Made by a program: the position numbers and the translations under genes
Notes under the pieces: model-generated
What the model was told of the DNA's origin: nothing
Database searches by the model: none
Seen by the model: the letters and a program-made list of their open reading frames with translations, nothing else
Shown: positions 27,977 through 37,100 of the stretch, one piece after another
Layout: every line of letters begins with the position of its first letter
Numbering within the stretch: position 1 is the first letter of the stretch
Origin: Pedobacter schmidteae
GTDB taxonomy: Bacteria; Bacteroidota; Bacteroidia; Sphingobacteriales; Sphingobacteriaceae
Direction: 5' to 3'
Assembly (NCBI RefSeq): GCF_900564155.1
Contig: NZ_LS999839.1
Location: 2,229,097 to 2,293,096, forward strand
DNA length: 64,000 bases

Positions 27977-30196
27977 ATGAAAATACTTTTTTATCTGGCC
28001 TTCGGTATGGCGCTGATACGGCCTGTTTATGCCCAGAAAGTTAAGCCTCCGGTTAAGGTGGCTGACACCAATTATAAGAACACAACGGTACAACAGCTTA
28101 AAGAAGTTGTGGTAAAGGACAACCGCATTCAGTTGAGGAAAGAAGAGGAAACGTTAAATATTGAAGTGGTAGACACTGAATTTATACAGCGCAACCTTGG
28201 AGGTAGTTTGATGAAAACACTGGAACGCTTACCTGGAATAAAAACCATTGGCATTGGTTCGGGGCAGTCTAAACCATTGGTTCGTGGACTCGGTTTTAAC
28301 AGAGTAGTGGTGGTAGATAAAGGCGTAAAGCACGAAGGGCAGCAATGGGGGGCAGATCATGGTTTGGAAATAGACCAGTTTGCAGCTTCGGAGGTAGAAT
28401 TAATTAAAGGCGCTGCTTCTTTTGTGTACGGATCGGATGCCATCGCAGGTGCAATTGTGGTTAAACAGCCTAAGGTGCCTATAGATAACGTTGTTGGTGG
28501 CTCGGTTGATCTGATCGGCAAAACCAATAATGGTTTATATGGCAGCTCGATAAACCTATATGGCCGAAAGCAAAACTGGTTTGCAGATGCCCGCTTTACC
28601 TACCAGAGCTATGGCGATTACCGTGTTCCTGCTGATACACTTTATGTGTATGATTACGCGGTACGGCTGTATAAAAATCAGCTGAGGAATACCGCAGGTA
28701 AGGAAAGCAATATTCATCTGAATGCGGGCTTTGTTAAGGATCATTTCCGCTCGGTATTTTACTTGAGCAATACCTATAGCAATAGTGGTTTTTTTGCGAA
28801 TGCGCATGGTTTGGAACCCAGAAATGTGGATGTGGGATTGCATGATGCCTCCAGCAGGGACATATTGATGCCCAGCCAGCGGGTTAATCATTTTAAACTG
28901 ATTAACCGTACAGCCTATCAAAACGCCGATCATTTGCTGGAAGCCGAATTGGGGTATCAGCGAAATTTCAGACAGGAACATAGCCATTATGTAAATCATG
29001 GTTTTATGCCCGCCATCTATCCGGCAGATATGACCATTCCGGCCAATCTGGAAAGGGAGTTTGATAAATCGGTTTATTCCTTCAATTTGCGCGACCGCAT
29101 TGCTGTTGGAAAACATACATTTACAGCAGGTATCAATACCGAATATCAGGACAATACCATTAATGGCTGGACTTTTCTGGTGCCTTCTTTTAACCAGATC
29201 ACAGCGGGGGCCTTTGTCCATGATCAACTCAAATTGAATAACCGTGTGTTGCTACATGGTGCCTTCAGATATGATTATGGTAAGCTGCAGCTGTTTGAAT
29301 ACAAAGATTGGTTTAGTTCAGAAACCTTAAAAGATGGTGTCAAAACCAATGCTTACCTGAGCAGGGCCGAAAACCTGACCCGGAATTTTAACAGTTTGGT
29401 ATGGTCGGCCGGGTTAAATTACCGCCTCGACCGGTTGATGCTGAAAGCCAATGTTGGTAAAAGCTTTCGCATGCCTATTGCCAAAGAGTTGGGCGCCAAC
29501 GGTGTAAACTACCATTATTTCAGTTACGAGCGAGGTAATCCGAGACTTTCGCCCGAACAATCTTATCAGATTGATGTAAGCCTGGGTTGGAATGCCGATC
29601 GCTGGTCGCTGCAGTTGAGCCCATTTTACAATTACTTTCCCAATTATATCTACCTGAATCCGACGGCAGAACACGATCGTTATTATGGCGCCGGAAACCA
29701 GATTTTTCAGTATGCGGAAAGTAAGGTGATACGTTATGGAGGCGAGCTTCAGTTTAAATACAAATGGCTCAAAGAATTGAGCTCGGAAGTATTGGCCGAA
29801 TATTTATATGCAGAACAACGCTCAGGGGATAAAAAGGGATATACCCTGCCATTTTCTCCGCCGGCATCTGCATTGTTCAACCTTACTTATTCCCGTTCCT
29901 GGAACAGAGGATTCGAGGATACTTATCTGTCAGTCGATTATCGCATCACTGCCCGTCAACATCATATTGTTCCACCCGAAAAAAAGACAGCTGGTTATCA
30001 GGTGGTCAATGTTCAGGCAGGAACAAAGATGAAGTTACATGCACAGCCACTGGTGATCAGTCTGCAAGTGCAAAATCTGTTCAACACCAGGTATTTGAAC
30101 CATACCAGTTTTTACAGGTTGATTGAATTGCCCGAGGCAGGGCGGAACCTGGTGTTGTCGCTTAAAATTCCTTTCGCTATTCCTTTTCGGAAATGA
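27977..30196 (+). CDS. TonB-dependent receptor, probable metal (zinc?) importer
   Basis: A 739-residue outer-membrane receptor with signal peptide (to about 19), a TonB-box-like LKEVVVKD (near 40), a plug (about 60-165, with KPLVRGLGFNRVVVVDKG and VELIKGAASFVYGSDAIAG) and a barrel. It lacks the carboxypeptidase-like and STN domains seen in its neighbours. A predicted loop is rich in His (QEHSHYVNHGF), as in ZnuD-type zinc receptors. With the upstream Cys/His protein and the downstream DUF4625 lipoproteins, import of zinc or another divalent metal is likely; haem or a metallophore complex cannot be excluded. Confidence 0.85.
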   Translation: MKILFYLAFGMALIRPVYAQKVKPPVKVADTNYKNTTVQQLKEVVVKDNRIQLRKEEETLNIEVVDTEFIQRNLGGSLMKTLERLPGIKTIGIGSGQSKPLVRGLGFNRVVVVDKGVKHEGQQWGADHGLEIDQFAASEVELIKGAASFVYGSDAIAGAIVVKQPKVPIDNVVGGSVDLIGKTNNGLYGSSINLYGRKQNWFADARFTYQSYGDYRVPADTLYVYDYAVRLYKNQLRNTAGKESNIHLNAGFVKDHFRSVFYLSNTYSNSGFFANAHGLEPRNVDVGLHDASSRDILMPSQRVNHFKLINRTAYQNADHLLEAELGYQRNFRQEHSHYVNHGFMPAIYPADMTIPANLEREFDKSVYSFNLRDRIAVGKHTFTAGINTEYQDNTINGWTFLVPSFNQITAGAFVHDQLKLNNRVLLHGAFRYDYGKLQLFEYKDWFSSETLKDGVKTNAYLSRAENLTRNFNSLVWSAGLNYRLDRLMLKANVGKSFRMPIAKELGANGVNYHYFSYERGNPRLSPEQSYQIDVSLGWNADRWSLQLSPFYNYFPNYIYLNPTAEHDRYYGAGNQIFQYAESKVIRYGGELQFKYKWLKELSSEVLAEYLYAEQRSGDKKGYTLPFSPPASALFNLTYSRSWNRGFEDTYLSVDYRITARQHHIVPPEKKTAGYQVVNVQAGTKMKLHAQPLVISLQVQNLFNTRYLNHTSFYRLIELPEAGRNLVLSLKIPFAIPFRK

Positions 30197-30261
30197 GCCA
30201 TTAAAACAGTTGACACAACTAGTAACACAATTATTTAATTAAAATTTAAACAACAAAAAAT

Positions 30262-31185
30262 ATGAAAATCGTTAAAGTTATCCTGGCATTCTTACTATTT
30301 GGAGCCACTTTTACCGCCTGTAAAAAGGACAAAACAGTGGAGCCGGAAAAGGCTATCCCTACTGCCCAAAATATGGAAATTGGCTCTGGAAATAATAAGC
30401 AGGGACTAATAGGAAGAGATTTCCACTTGAATGCCGACGTGGTAGCTGCGGATAAAATAAAAGACGTTCAGGTCAAAATATTACAAAAGAGCACAGAAAC
30501 TTATACGGCCAAATGGAAACTGGAATTGTTATGGGAGGAGTACAAAGGGGCAAAAAATACCAATGTACATAAGCACTTTACCATCCCGGCCGATGCACCG
30601 GAGGGTAAATATGACTTTTATTTCATCGTGAATGATGAGAGCGGAACGAAATTGGAAATCAAAGTAGATTTTACCATTGTTGATCCTACAAAAATGCCTG
30701 TTGATCCTAAAATTGGACGTGATATCCTTTCCCGCAACGAAACTATGATTTATTATATGGATACCTGGGTAGAGAAGGAACTCGTATTTAAAAAGAACGA
30801 TGTGTTGAAGGCCAATGCGCAGATTACCGGAATCAAAGGTGATGGAATACTATACTCAGTATTGATCAAAAGGAAAGCCAATTATTTCCCTGAAACAATC
30901 GATCAACTGGATTTGAGTAAAGCGATTGTCATTACCAAAGTAGAACACAAAGATTTGCCTGCCGCTTCAAAAATCTCCACCCTAAAAAAACTGGCCAACG
31001 ACACCTGGGGAGGTCAGGATATTACGATTGGGGCAAATGCGGATAACAACGAACCGGCCGCAAACCCTATAACGGGTAACAAAGCCTGGGAATCGGGACA
31101 GTACAATTGGGTTATACTTTATAAAAATACGACTCATAATATGAATGTATATAAGTCCATTCCTGTTACCGTTACTATTAATTAG
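30262..31185 (+). CDS. DUF4625 lipoprotein
   Basis: A 307-residue lipoprotein with lipobox Cys20 (TFTAC) followed by KKDK. The N-terminal half (about 35-145) has the DUF4625 pattern, with LIGRDFHLNADVVA, HKHFTIPADAPEGKYDF and FIVNDESG. The C-terminal half is beta-rich and unassigned. DUF4625 proteins are frequent partners of TonB receptors in Bacteroidota; I infer a surface or periplasmic accessory of the receptor encoded upstream. The gene follows the receptor by 65 bp. Confidence 0.8.
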   Translation: MKIVKVILAFLLFGATFTACKKDKTVEPEKAIPTAQNMEIGSGNNKQGLIGRDFHLNADVVAADKIKDVQVKILQKSTETYTAKWKLELLWEEYKGAKNTNVHKHFTIPADAPEGKYDFYFIVNDESGTKLEIKVDFTIVDPTKMPVDPKIGRDILSRNETMIYYMDTWVEKELVFKKNDVLKANAQITGIKGDGILYSVLIKRKANYFPETIDQLDLSKAIVITKVEHKDLPAASKISTLKKLANDTWGGQDITIGANADNNEPAANPITGNKAWESGQYNWVILYKNTTHNMNVYKSIPVTVTIN

Positions 31186-31251
31186 GTTTTAGGGTAGGTT
31201 ATTTGCCATAACCATCGACTCACCCCTGTAAGTAAGATAATATCAATCTTC

Positions 31252-31295
31252 CAGGTATACCCTAAAAGCCAAAAAAAGCATTTGGGGTATACCTG
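31252..31295 (+). repeat. 11-bp perfect inverted repeat between the DUF4625 genes
   Basis: CAGGTATACCC (31252-31262) and GGGTATACCTG (31285-31295) pair exactly, and the next ten bases inward pair with two mismatches, giving a long stem. No T-run follows. It may reduce read-through into the second DUF4625 gene or protect the upstream mRNA end. Confidence 0.5.
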
Positions 31296-31334
31296 TTAAC
31301 AAAATAAACAAAGTCAAAGACAAAAAATAAACAG

Positions 31335-31811
31335 ATGAAAATATACCATAAGCTCACATTTCTGACAGCCATATTAATTATACTCCTGGGTAGCTGTAGC
31401 AAAGACAAAGAAAGTATTGATACCGCTTACCCTATAATTGACAATTCAGCAAGCGATGCCTTTCCAAAGCAGTGCAGCGTGCTAAAAAGGGGAGAAAAAT
31501 TTACATTTAGGGCCACATTAACTGATAATGTACAACTCGGATCGGTTAGTATAGATATCCACCACAATTTTGATCATCATACCCATAGTACTGAAATTGA
31601 CGACTGTGGTATGGAGCCTAAAAAAGTACCGGTAAAACCGTTCCTGCTAATTCAGAACTTTCCAATCCCGGCCGGACAAAAGACCTATCAGCTAAATACC
31701 GAATTGAATATCCCTTCGGACATCGATCCAGGCGATTACCACTTTATGATTCGTCTTACTGACAAAGAAGGTTGGCAGACCATCAAAGGTTTAAGCATCA
31801 AAATCCAATAA
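31335..31811 (+). CDS. DUF4625 lipoprotein, His-rich
   Basis: A 158-residue lipoprotein with lipobox Cys21 (LLGSC), then SKDKES. The whole mature part is a single DUF4625 domain, including DIHHNFDHHTHS (near residue 77-88), a dense run of His residues, and DIDPGDYHFMIRLTDKEGW. The His cluster could bind zinc or another metal. It shares its family with the gene upstream but is half the length. It is the last gene of the operon. Confidence 0.82.
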   Translation: MKIYHKLTFLTAILIILLGSCSKDKESIDTAYPIIDNSASDAFPKQCSVLKRGEKFTFRATLTDNVQLGSVSIDIHHNFDHHTHSTEIDDCGMEPKKVPVKPFLLIQNFPIPAGQKTYQLNTELNIPSDIDPGDYHFMIRLTDKEGWQTIKGLSIKIQ

Positions 31812-31878
31812 CCAACACCTCAGAACTTATATATCCACTCTGACCTTGCGCTTATGAATTCGGGGCTAGCCATGCACA

Positions 31879-31994
31879 ACTCAACTCTGGCTTGTGCAAT
31901 ATGCTGATCAGCCTCCTATTTGGACCTGTGCTTATTACTCAACTCTGGCTTGTGCAATATGCTAATCAGCCTCCTGTTTGGATCTGTGCTTATT
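31879..31994. repeat. 58-bp tandem repeat, two near-identical copies plus degenerate flanks
   Basis: Copies 31879-31936 and 31937-31994 differ at three of 58 positions. A third, decayed copy begins at 31995 (ACTCAACTCCAGGTTGTGC), and related fragments (CTCTGG-CTTGTG-CTTAT) occur at about 31835 and 32040-32080. The copies are contiguous, so this is not a CRISPR array. Function unknown. Confidence 0.8.
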
Positions 31995-32142
31995 ACTCAA
32001 CTCCAGGTTGTGCAATATGTCTGACAACCCCTGCTTATGAACTCTGGCCTTGTGTTTATCAAATCAACTCAGGTCTGTGCTTCTTAACTCTGCTCTATAC
32101 TTAAAACAAAATATACCTTCTCAGAGAAGGCATAGGAATAAT

Positions 32143-32167
32143 TTGCGCTTCTTCAGCGCAATTTTTT
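32143..32167 (+). terminator. Rho-independent terminator of the metal operon
   Basis: A 7-bp stem (TTGCGCT 32143-32149 with AGCGCAA 32155-32161), a 5-nt loop, and six T (32162-32167). It lies after the repeat tract and before the sigma-factor promoter. Confidence 0.75.
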
Positions 32168-32250
32168 CCAGCCTTCGAAGAGAACGGTTTATTTTGCCCC
32201 CGTTAATAATTCCATAACCCCGCTTTAACTTTAAGCTTATTTCTTCCTGC

Positions 32251-32258
32251 TAGGTTTG
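32251..32258 (+). promoter_or_regulatory. Candidate -7 box of the locus B sigma gene
   Basis: TAGGTTTG matches TAnnTTTG. A TTTA at 32230-32233, 17 bp upstream, could serve as -33. It is 23 bp before the ATG at 32282. Confidence 0.4.
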
Positions 32259-32281
32259 CTGCCGTTAAGTTCAGGACGATC

Positions 32282-32881
32282 ATGAAGGAATTAAATGCTT
32301 TATCAGACCATCAGCTATTGGAATTTTGTCGCAATGGTAACGATAAAGCTTTCGATACCATCTTCCAGCGCTACTTCAAAGCCCTTTATAATTTGTCGCT
32401 CAAATATGTCAGAAATACAGAGGTGGCCGAAGAGCTGACGATGGATCTGATGATGTGGGTTTGGCAAAAGCGGGATATTAATTTCTGTCCTGATGGCAAT
32501 TTTAAGGCCTATATATTTAGAGCGATGCGTAATAGCATTATTAGTTTTTTCAGGAAAAAAACGCTGGCTACCGAACCTATTGAACTTTATCATGAAGAAA
32601 CCGTAGAAGATTCCCGTCAGGCCGATCACGATCAGATGTATGCTGATATAGAAAACTGTTTCCAGCAAAAACTGAATGAGTTGAGCCCGCAACGTAGAAA
32701 AGTTTATGAAATGAGCAGGGAAGACGAAATGACCTATCCACAGATTGCGCGTAAGCTAAACCTTTCGGCCAATACGGTTAAAAGTCATATGACATTTTCA
32801 TTAAATCACCTTCGCAAAAGCATGCAGGAATACCTGGATGTGACCACCGTAATGATCTTTTTGGGCTGGTTTATTAAATAA
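32282..32881 (+). CDS. ECF-type RNA polymerase sigma factor (locus B)
   Basis: A 199-residue sigma factor. Region 2 (about 15-85) contains TEVAEELTMDLMMWVWQKRD; region 4 (about 130-185) contains YPQIARKLNLSANTVKSHM. It ends with a short hydrophobic tail (VMIFLGWFI). It is followed after 71 bp by its FecR partner. It should control the large surface locus up to 49632. Confidence 0.92.
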   Translation: MKELNALSDHQLLEFCRNGNDKAFDTIFQRYFKALYNLSLKYVRNTEVAEELTMDLMMWVWQKRDINFCPDGNFKAYIFRAMRNSIISFFRKKTLATEPIELYHEETVEDSRQADHDQMYADIENCFQQKLNELSPQRRKVYEMSREDEMTYPQIARKLNLSANTVKSHMTFSLNHLRKSMQEYLDVTTVMIFLGWFIK

Positions 32882-32952
32882 TTTTATTTTTTTCACGAGG
32901 CATTCACCCTGTCGCTTTTTTTCTGCGCTATTCCTATTGAAGGACATCGCAT

Positions 32953-34044
32953 ATGCAGCAAGAAACAGATAGAGAATTATTAAAGAAATACCTGAGGGGT
33001 GAATGTAGCCCTGCAGAATTGGAGCGCGTAAAAGCCTGTTTTAGGATGCCATGGGCTACCGAAATGCTGCATCAGCTGATGGAAGCCGAGTCGGCGCAAG
33101 ACTGGGAGCGACAGACTGAGGAGCGTTTGAGGTTTTTGGAGTGTAACATAGGATCAGGTCATTTTGAGGAGGCGGGTTCCGATATGCAGATGGAAACCTG
33201 GAAGGCAAAATTTGAACAAAGGAAAGCTGCAGTACATCCTACCTCAAATGACCAGCAGCAGGCCGGTTTTTTTAAGCGTCATTCGTTTCTTAAATATGCT
33301 GCGGTATGGATTCCGCTGGTGCTGGGTATTGGCATATATGCCATGAGCCGTCTAAAGGAGGCGGAAGCTCCGGCGCATCAGCTCAACGCCAACTTGCTGA
33401 TGAAAACATTTAGCACGGTAAAAGGGCAGCGTGCAAAAGTAATTCTTTCTGATAGCACAGTAGTATATATGGGGCCAGGCAGTAAACTCAAATATCCCGA
33501 TCAGTTTGCCGACACGACGAGACGTATTTCATTAGAGGGGGAGGCTTTCTTTGAAGTAGCCCATAACCCGCACAAACCTTTTATCATCAGTACAGGAAAT
33601 GTTGAAACCCGGGTGCTGGGCACTTCATTCAAAGTAAATGCTGTTGCGGGAATGCCTTTTGGTGTGCAGGTGGCCACAGGGAAAGTAAGGGTTGATCGGA
33701 TCGGCGGACCACAAACAGAACACCTGGCCATACTTACGCCAGGGCAGGAGGTAAAATTGTCCAATTTGCAAAGTGCCCCGGTAACCGGGCAGGTAGCGAT
33801 AGCTGATGTCAAAGGCTGGAAAAATTCCAGACTGGTATTTAAAGATCAGCCGCTAAAAGCTATAGCCACACAGTTGGAACGCGCATATAATGTTCAGTTT
33901 AGTTTTAAGCATAGTGTAAAGGCCGCAGAGATTGTAACCGTAACTCTTCAGGATAATGTGCCTTTAAACCAAACGCTTAGGGTGCTGAGTTCGGGCGCAG
34001 GATTTAGATATATCATAGATGGTAAGAACATTTTAATTTATTAA
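32953..34044 (+). CDS. FecR-family anti-sigma factor (locus B)
   Basis: A 363-residue regulator with a cytoplasmic N-terminus (to about 110), one membrane helix (about 114-131), a periplasmic FecR domain (about 150-245, with VILSDSTVVYMGPGSKLKYP and EAFFEVAHNPHKPF) and a C-terminal DUF4974 domain (about 285-363). The gap before it carries the CTGTCG element (32909-32914) also seen before fecR of locus A. It should relay the state of the STN-type receptor encoded next to the sigma factor. Confidence 0.92.
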   Translation: MQQETDRELLKKYLRGECSPAELERVKACFRMPWATEMLHQLMEAESAQDWERQTEERLRFLECNIGSGHFEEAGSDMQMETWKAKFEQRKAAVHPTSNDQQQAGFFKRHSFLKYAAVWIPLVLGIGIYAMSRLKEAEAPAHQLNANLLMKTFSTVKGQRAKVILSDSTVVYMGPGSKLKYPDQFADTTRRISLEGEAFFEVAHNPHKPFIISTGNVETRVLGTSFKVNAVAGMPFGVQVATGKVRVDRIGGPQTEHLAILTPGQEVKLSNLQSAPVTGQVAIADVKGWKNSRLVFKDQPLKAIATQLERAYNVQFSFKHSVKAAEIVTVTLQDNVPLNQTLRVLSSGAGFRYIIDGKNILIY

Positions 34045-34083
34045 GGAAAGGTGGTTATGACTGACTAGTTTTTACAAACAAAA

Positions 34084-34117
34084 CGTTCCCAATGGCCCTG
34101 GCAGGCTAAAGGGAACG
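34084..34117 (+). promoter_or_regulatory. Stem-loop in the leader of the locus B receptor
   Basis: CGTTCCC (34084-34090) pairs with GGGAACG (34111-34117), with a small inner GCC/GGC stem in the loop. It lies between fecR and the receptor gene, as in loci A and C. There is no T-run. Confidence 0.45.
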
Positions 34118-34165
34118 CTTATATATTTCTTCGGCCTGCATTGTTTTGGAAGACACATAGGCACG

Positions 34166-37100
34166 ATGAAATGGAAGCCGGAAACCGGCCTATTAACAGA
34201 TTATTTGCCCGAGGGCATTTTAAACCGTATAACATTCAAATATATGCAAAAAGGATCAATAGCTAATCCTTCATTTTTTTTGGGACCTGATGGCTCCAGA
34301 TTTTTAAGAATAATTTACTTGCTGATGAAATGTTCATTTATCCTGTTGTTTACTAAGCTTACCCTGGTAGGGATGCTGTATGCCAACACCGTTACCGGTC
34401 AGGATCTTAGCCGCAAGGTAGATCTGAAGATTGAGGGTATGGGGATTAAAGAAAGCTTGCTGCAGATAGAGGCTAAAAGTGGGGTCAAGTTTTTACTGCC
34501 GCAAAAGGTCCTCGACATCAGCGCGAAAAAAGTAAACATCAACGTTCCGGCTATTACAGTAGCCGAAGCTATTAAAAATGTCCTTTCCAACTCAGGTATC
34601 CGATATAAAATTGTGGATCATTATGTGGTAATTGAAGCCATCCCCGTCCAGCAGCGCATCACGGGCAAAGTAATTGATGCAGTGAACAAGGAGACTTTAC
34701 CGGGTGTGTCTATCCGGGTAAAAGGCGTGCAGGGGGGCACCACAACAGATGGCAATGGTAGCTTTAGTCTGACGATTACCCAATCCGAAGCTACATTGGT
34801 TTTCAGCTATATGGGTTACAATAACCGGGAGGTTAAAGTAGATAAAAATAGCAATAACTTAACTGTTGCCCTTAGTGCCACGAGTACCGCATTGAACGAG
34901 GTGACAGTACAGGCCAGAAGAAAGGCGAATACCAGTGTTGCAGTATTGGATGAAAGGAAAAAATCTTCTATTATACAAGATGCCATTTCTTCGGAATTGA
35001 TTGAAAAGACAGGTAGTATTACCACTACACAGGCCTTGCAAAGAGTATCGGGTGTAACAGTAACTGACGATAAATATGTCGCTATACGTGGTTTGGGCGA
35101 CAGAAGTGTGATTGGTCAGCTCAATGGCGTTCGTCTGGCTTCTTCGGATCCCGACAGGAGTACCATTCCGTTAGACCTGGTACCGGCATCTTTATTGGAC
35201 AACGTTACCATTTATAAGACGGTAACACCAGATAAACCCGCCGATGCTGCAGCCGGTATTGTCGAATTGAAAACCAAATCGGTACCCGAAAAGGAAACCT
35301 TCGAAATCATCGCACAAACTGGCCTAAACTCCAATGTTGGTTTAAGCGGCCGTTATAATAGTTTCTGGAATAGTGATATGGGCACTTTCGGGGGTAAAAT
35401 CAGCGACAAAAATCTGACTGCGGATTTTAAAAATCTTGCTCAGCAGTATCCTGCCGGATTGGGGTCCATACAAAATATGATTGCCAATAGCAATTACAGT
35501 CCAACAGCTTATCAGGAAGTAAACCGGATCAACAACATCATGCAGTCGTTTGATCCGGTAATGACTACCCAATATAAAAGGGCCCCGCTCAATCAGTTGT
35601 ATTCGGCTACTTATGGAAATAGTTACGACATCTTTAAAAAACACAAACTGGGTCTGGTATTAGGGGGCAATTATTATCGCCGTATCAGCGATGTAAATGG
35701 CGGGGATTTAACCCAGTATAGTATTTATCAGGGGGTAGTTACAGGGAATAAAGATGTTTATAGTCCACGTAATATTCCAAACTACATCACCCCTAATAGT
35801 CTGTACATGGGTAAATACCAGACTTATAAAGAAAATACAGGTGTGGAAACCCTTAACTACGGTACCTTGGTAGGTTTAACCTATCGGTTTAACCGCCTTA
35901 ACGAAATCAGCATGCAATATCTGGGTAGTTGGGGTGGCGAAAGTAAGGCCACAAACCTGTACGGTCGCTACGAATATACAGGCCTGCCGGGAGATGTAAA
36001 TACAACTACCTACTCTTTAAAGCAGACTTTTCGTAACCTCAATACTTTTAATTTACAAGGTGAACATAAGCTTTCTGATAAGGAATTGTCGCCCCGTTTA
36101 AGTTATAATGTGGCTAGCTCCAGATCAAAGCAGAATGATCCCGACTTTCGTTTCGCAAGTCTGGCCGACTATATGCCGCGTGGCGGAGGTTGGTATGAAA
36201 GGCCAGCGGTGGGTGCCGGAAGTGGTGCCGGAGGCAAGGTATTCAGTAAGCACCTTTATGCACTTACCTCGGGATATGTAAATGGTTTTGGTAGCTATGG
36301 CATTATTCAGGCCGAACCCAACGGGCGCAGATGGCGTAACCTGGACGAGAAAAATTACAATTACAAGGCCGATTTAAATATACCATTTAAGCTGTTTGGG
36401 CAAATGCAGCAGCTAAAAACAGGTGTCAATTACCTGTTCCGGGACAGAAGCTTTACCGAAAATCAGCTTTTTTTGCCGGGATCTAATTTTACGACGAATA
36501 AGGCTGTCCCGCTATACGATGCAGAAGGTAATTTGAACCGTTTGGTAAGCAGCGAAATTATTGGCGTTAAAATGCCTTCTGCCAATCAGGGCGAAGGGAT
36601 GATGCCTGTTGGAGGTTTTCTATACAACAGTCAGAAATCGCCAAATAATTACACAGGTTATTTTGAAACGAATGCCTTTTATGGAATGGTTGATTTGAAG
36701 CTGACCGAAAAACTGCGTGTAGCCGGTGGTGTTCGTTTTGAGATGACAAATATCGGATCAAAAGTAGATACTGCAGGCGTATTCTTAGACCCCTCATTAA
36801 CAGCGGGGGGAGCTGATGGCAGCCGTATTCCTTTAAATCCGATCAATCCTAATTCAATATACAAAACCGACTACAAGCCTTTCTATTCGGTAAATGCTAC
36901 CTATACGTTAAATGATAACATGAATTTCCGCGCGGCTTATAATACTACTTTGGCCAGACCGGAATTAAGAGAGATTACCAATGTTTTTGAGTTTGACGCT
37001 TTTCAAATGGGACTTGTGGTAGGTAATCCAAACCTTAAAAATCAGTACACGCAAAACCTGGACTTCAGATGGGAATGGTTCCCCGAAAAAGGTGAGGTAT

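Larger units (their letters stand above)
31812..32281. other. 470-bp intergenic region with repeats, terminator and promoter
   Basis: It holds, in order, the degenerate and tandem repeat tract (about 31830-32105), a short dyad CCTTCTCAGAGAAGG (32116-32130), a terminator (32143-32167) and a candidate promoter box (32251-32258). A 70-codon open frame across the repeats is not convincing, because the 58-bp period shifts frame between copies. Confidence 0.6.

Noticed and set aside
28556..29227. A 223-codon open frame opposite the TonB receptor
   Set aside because: Antisense to a clear receptor gene; the length is explained by codon bias of the real frame.
31879..32050. Possible CRISPR array
   Set aside because: The repeat copies are contiguous, with no unique spacers and no cas genes nearby.
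31892..32104. A 70-codon open frame across the 58-bp repeats
   Set aside because: The repeat period shifts the frame, the composition is not protein-like, and there is no plausible start context.
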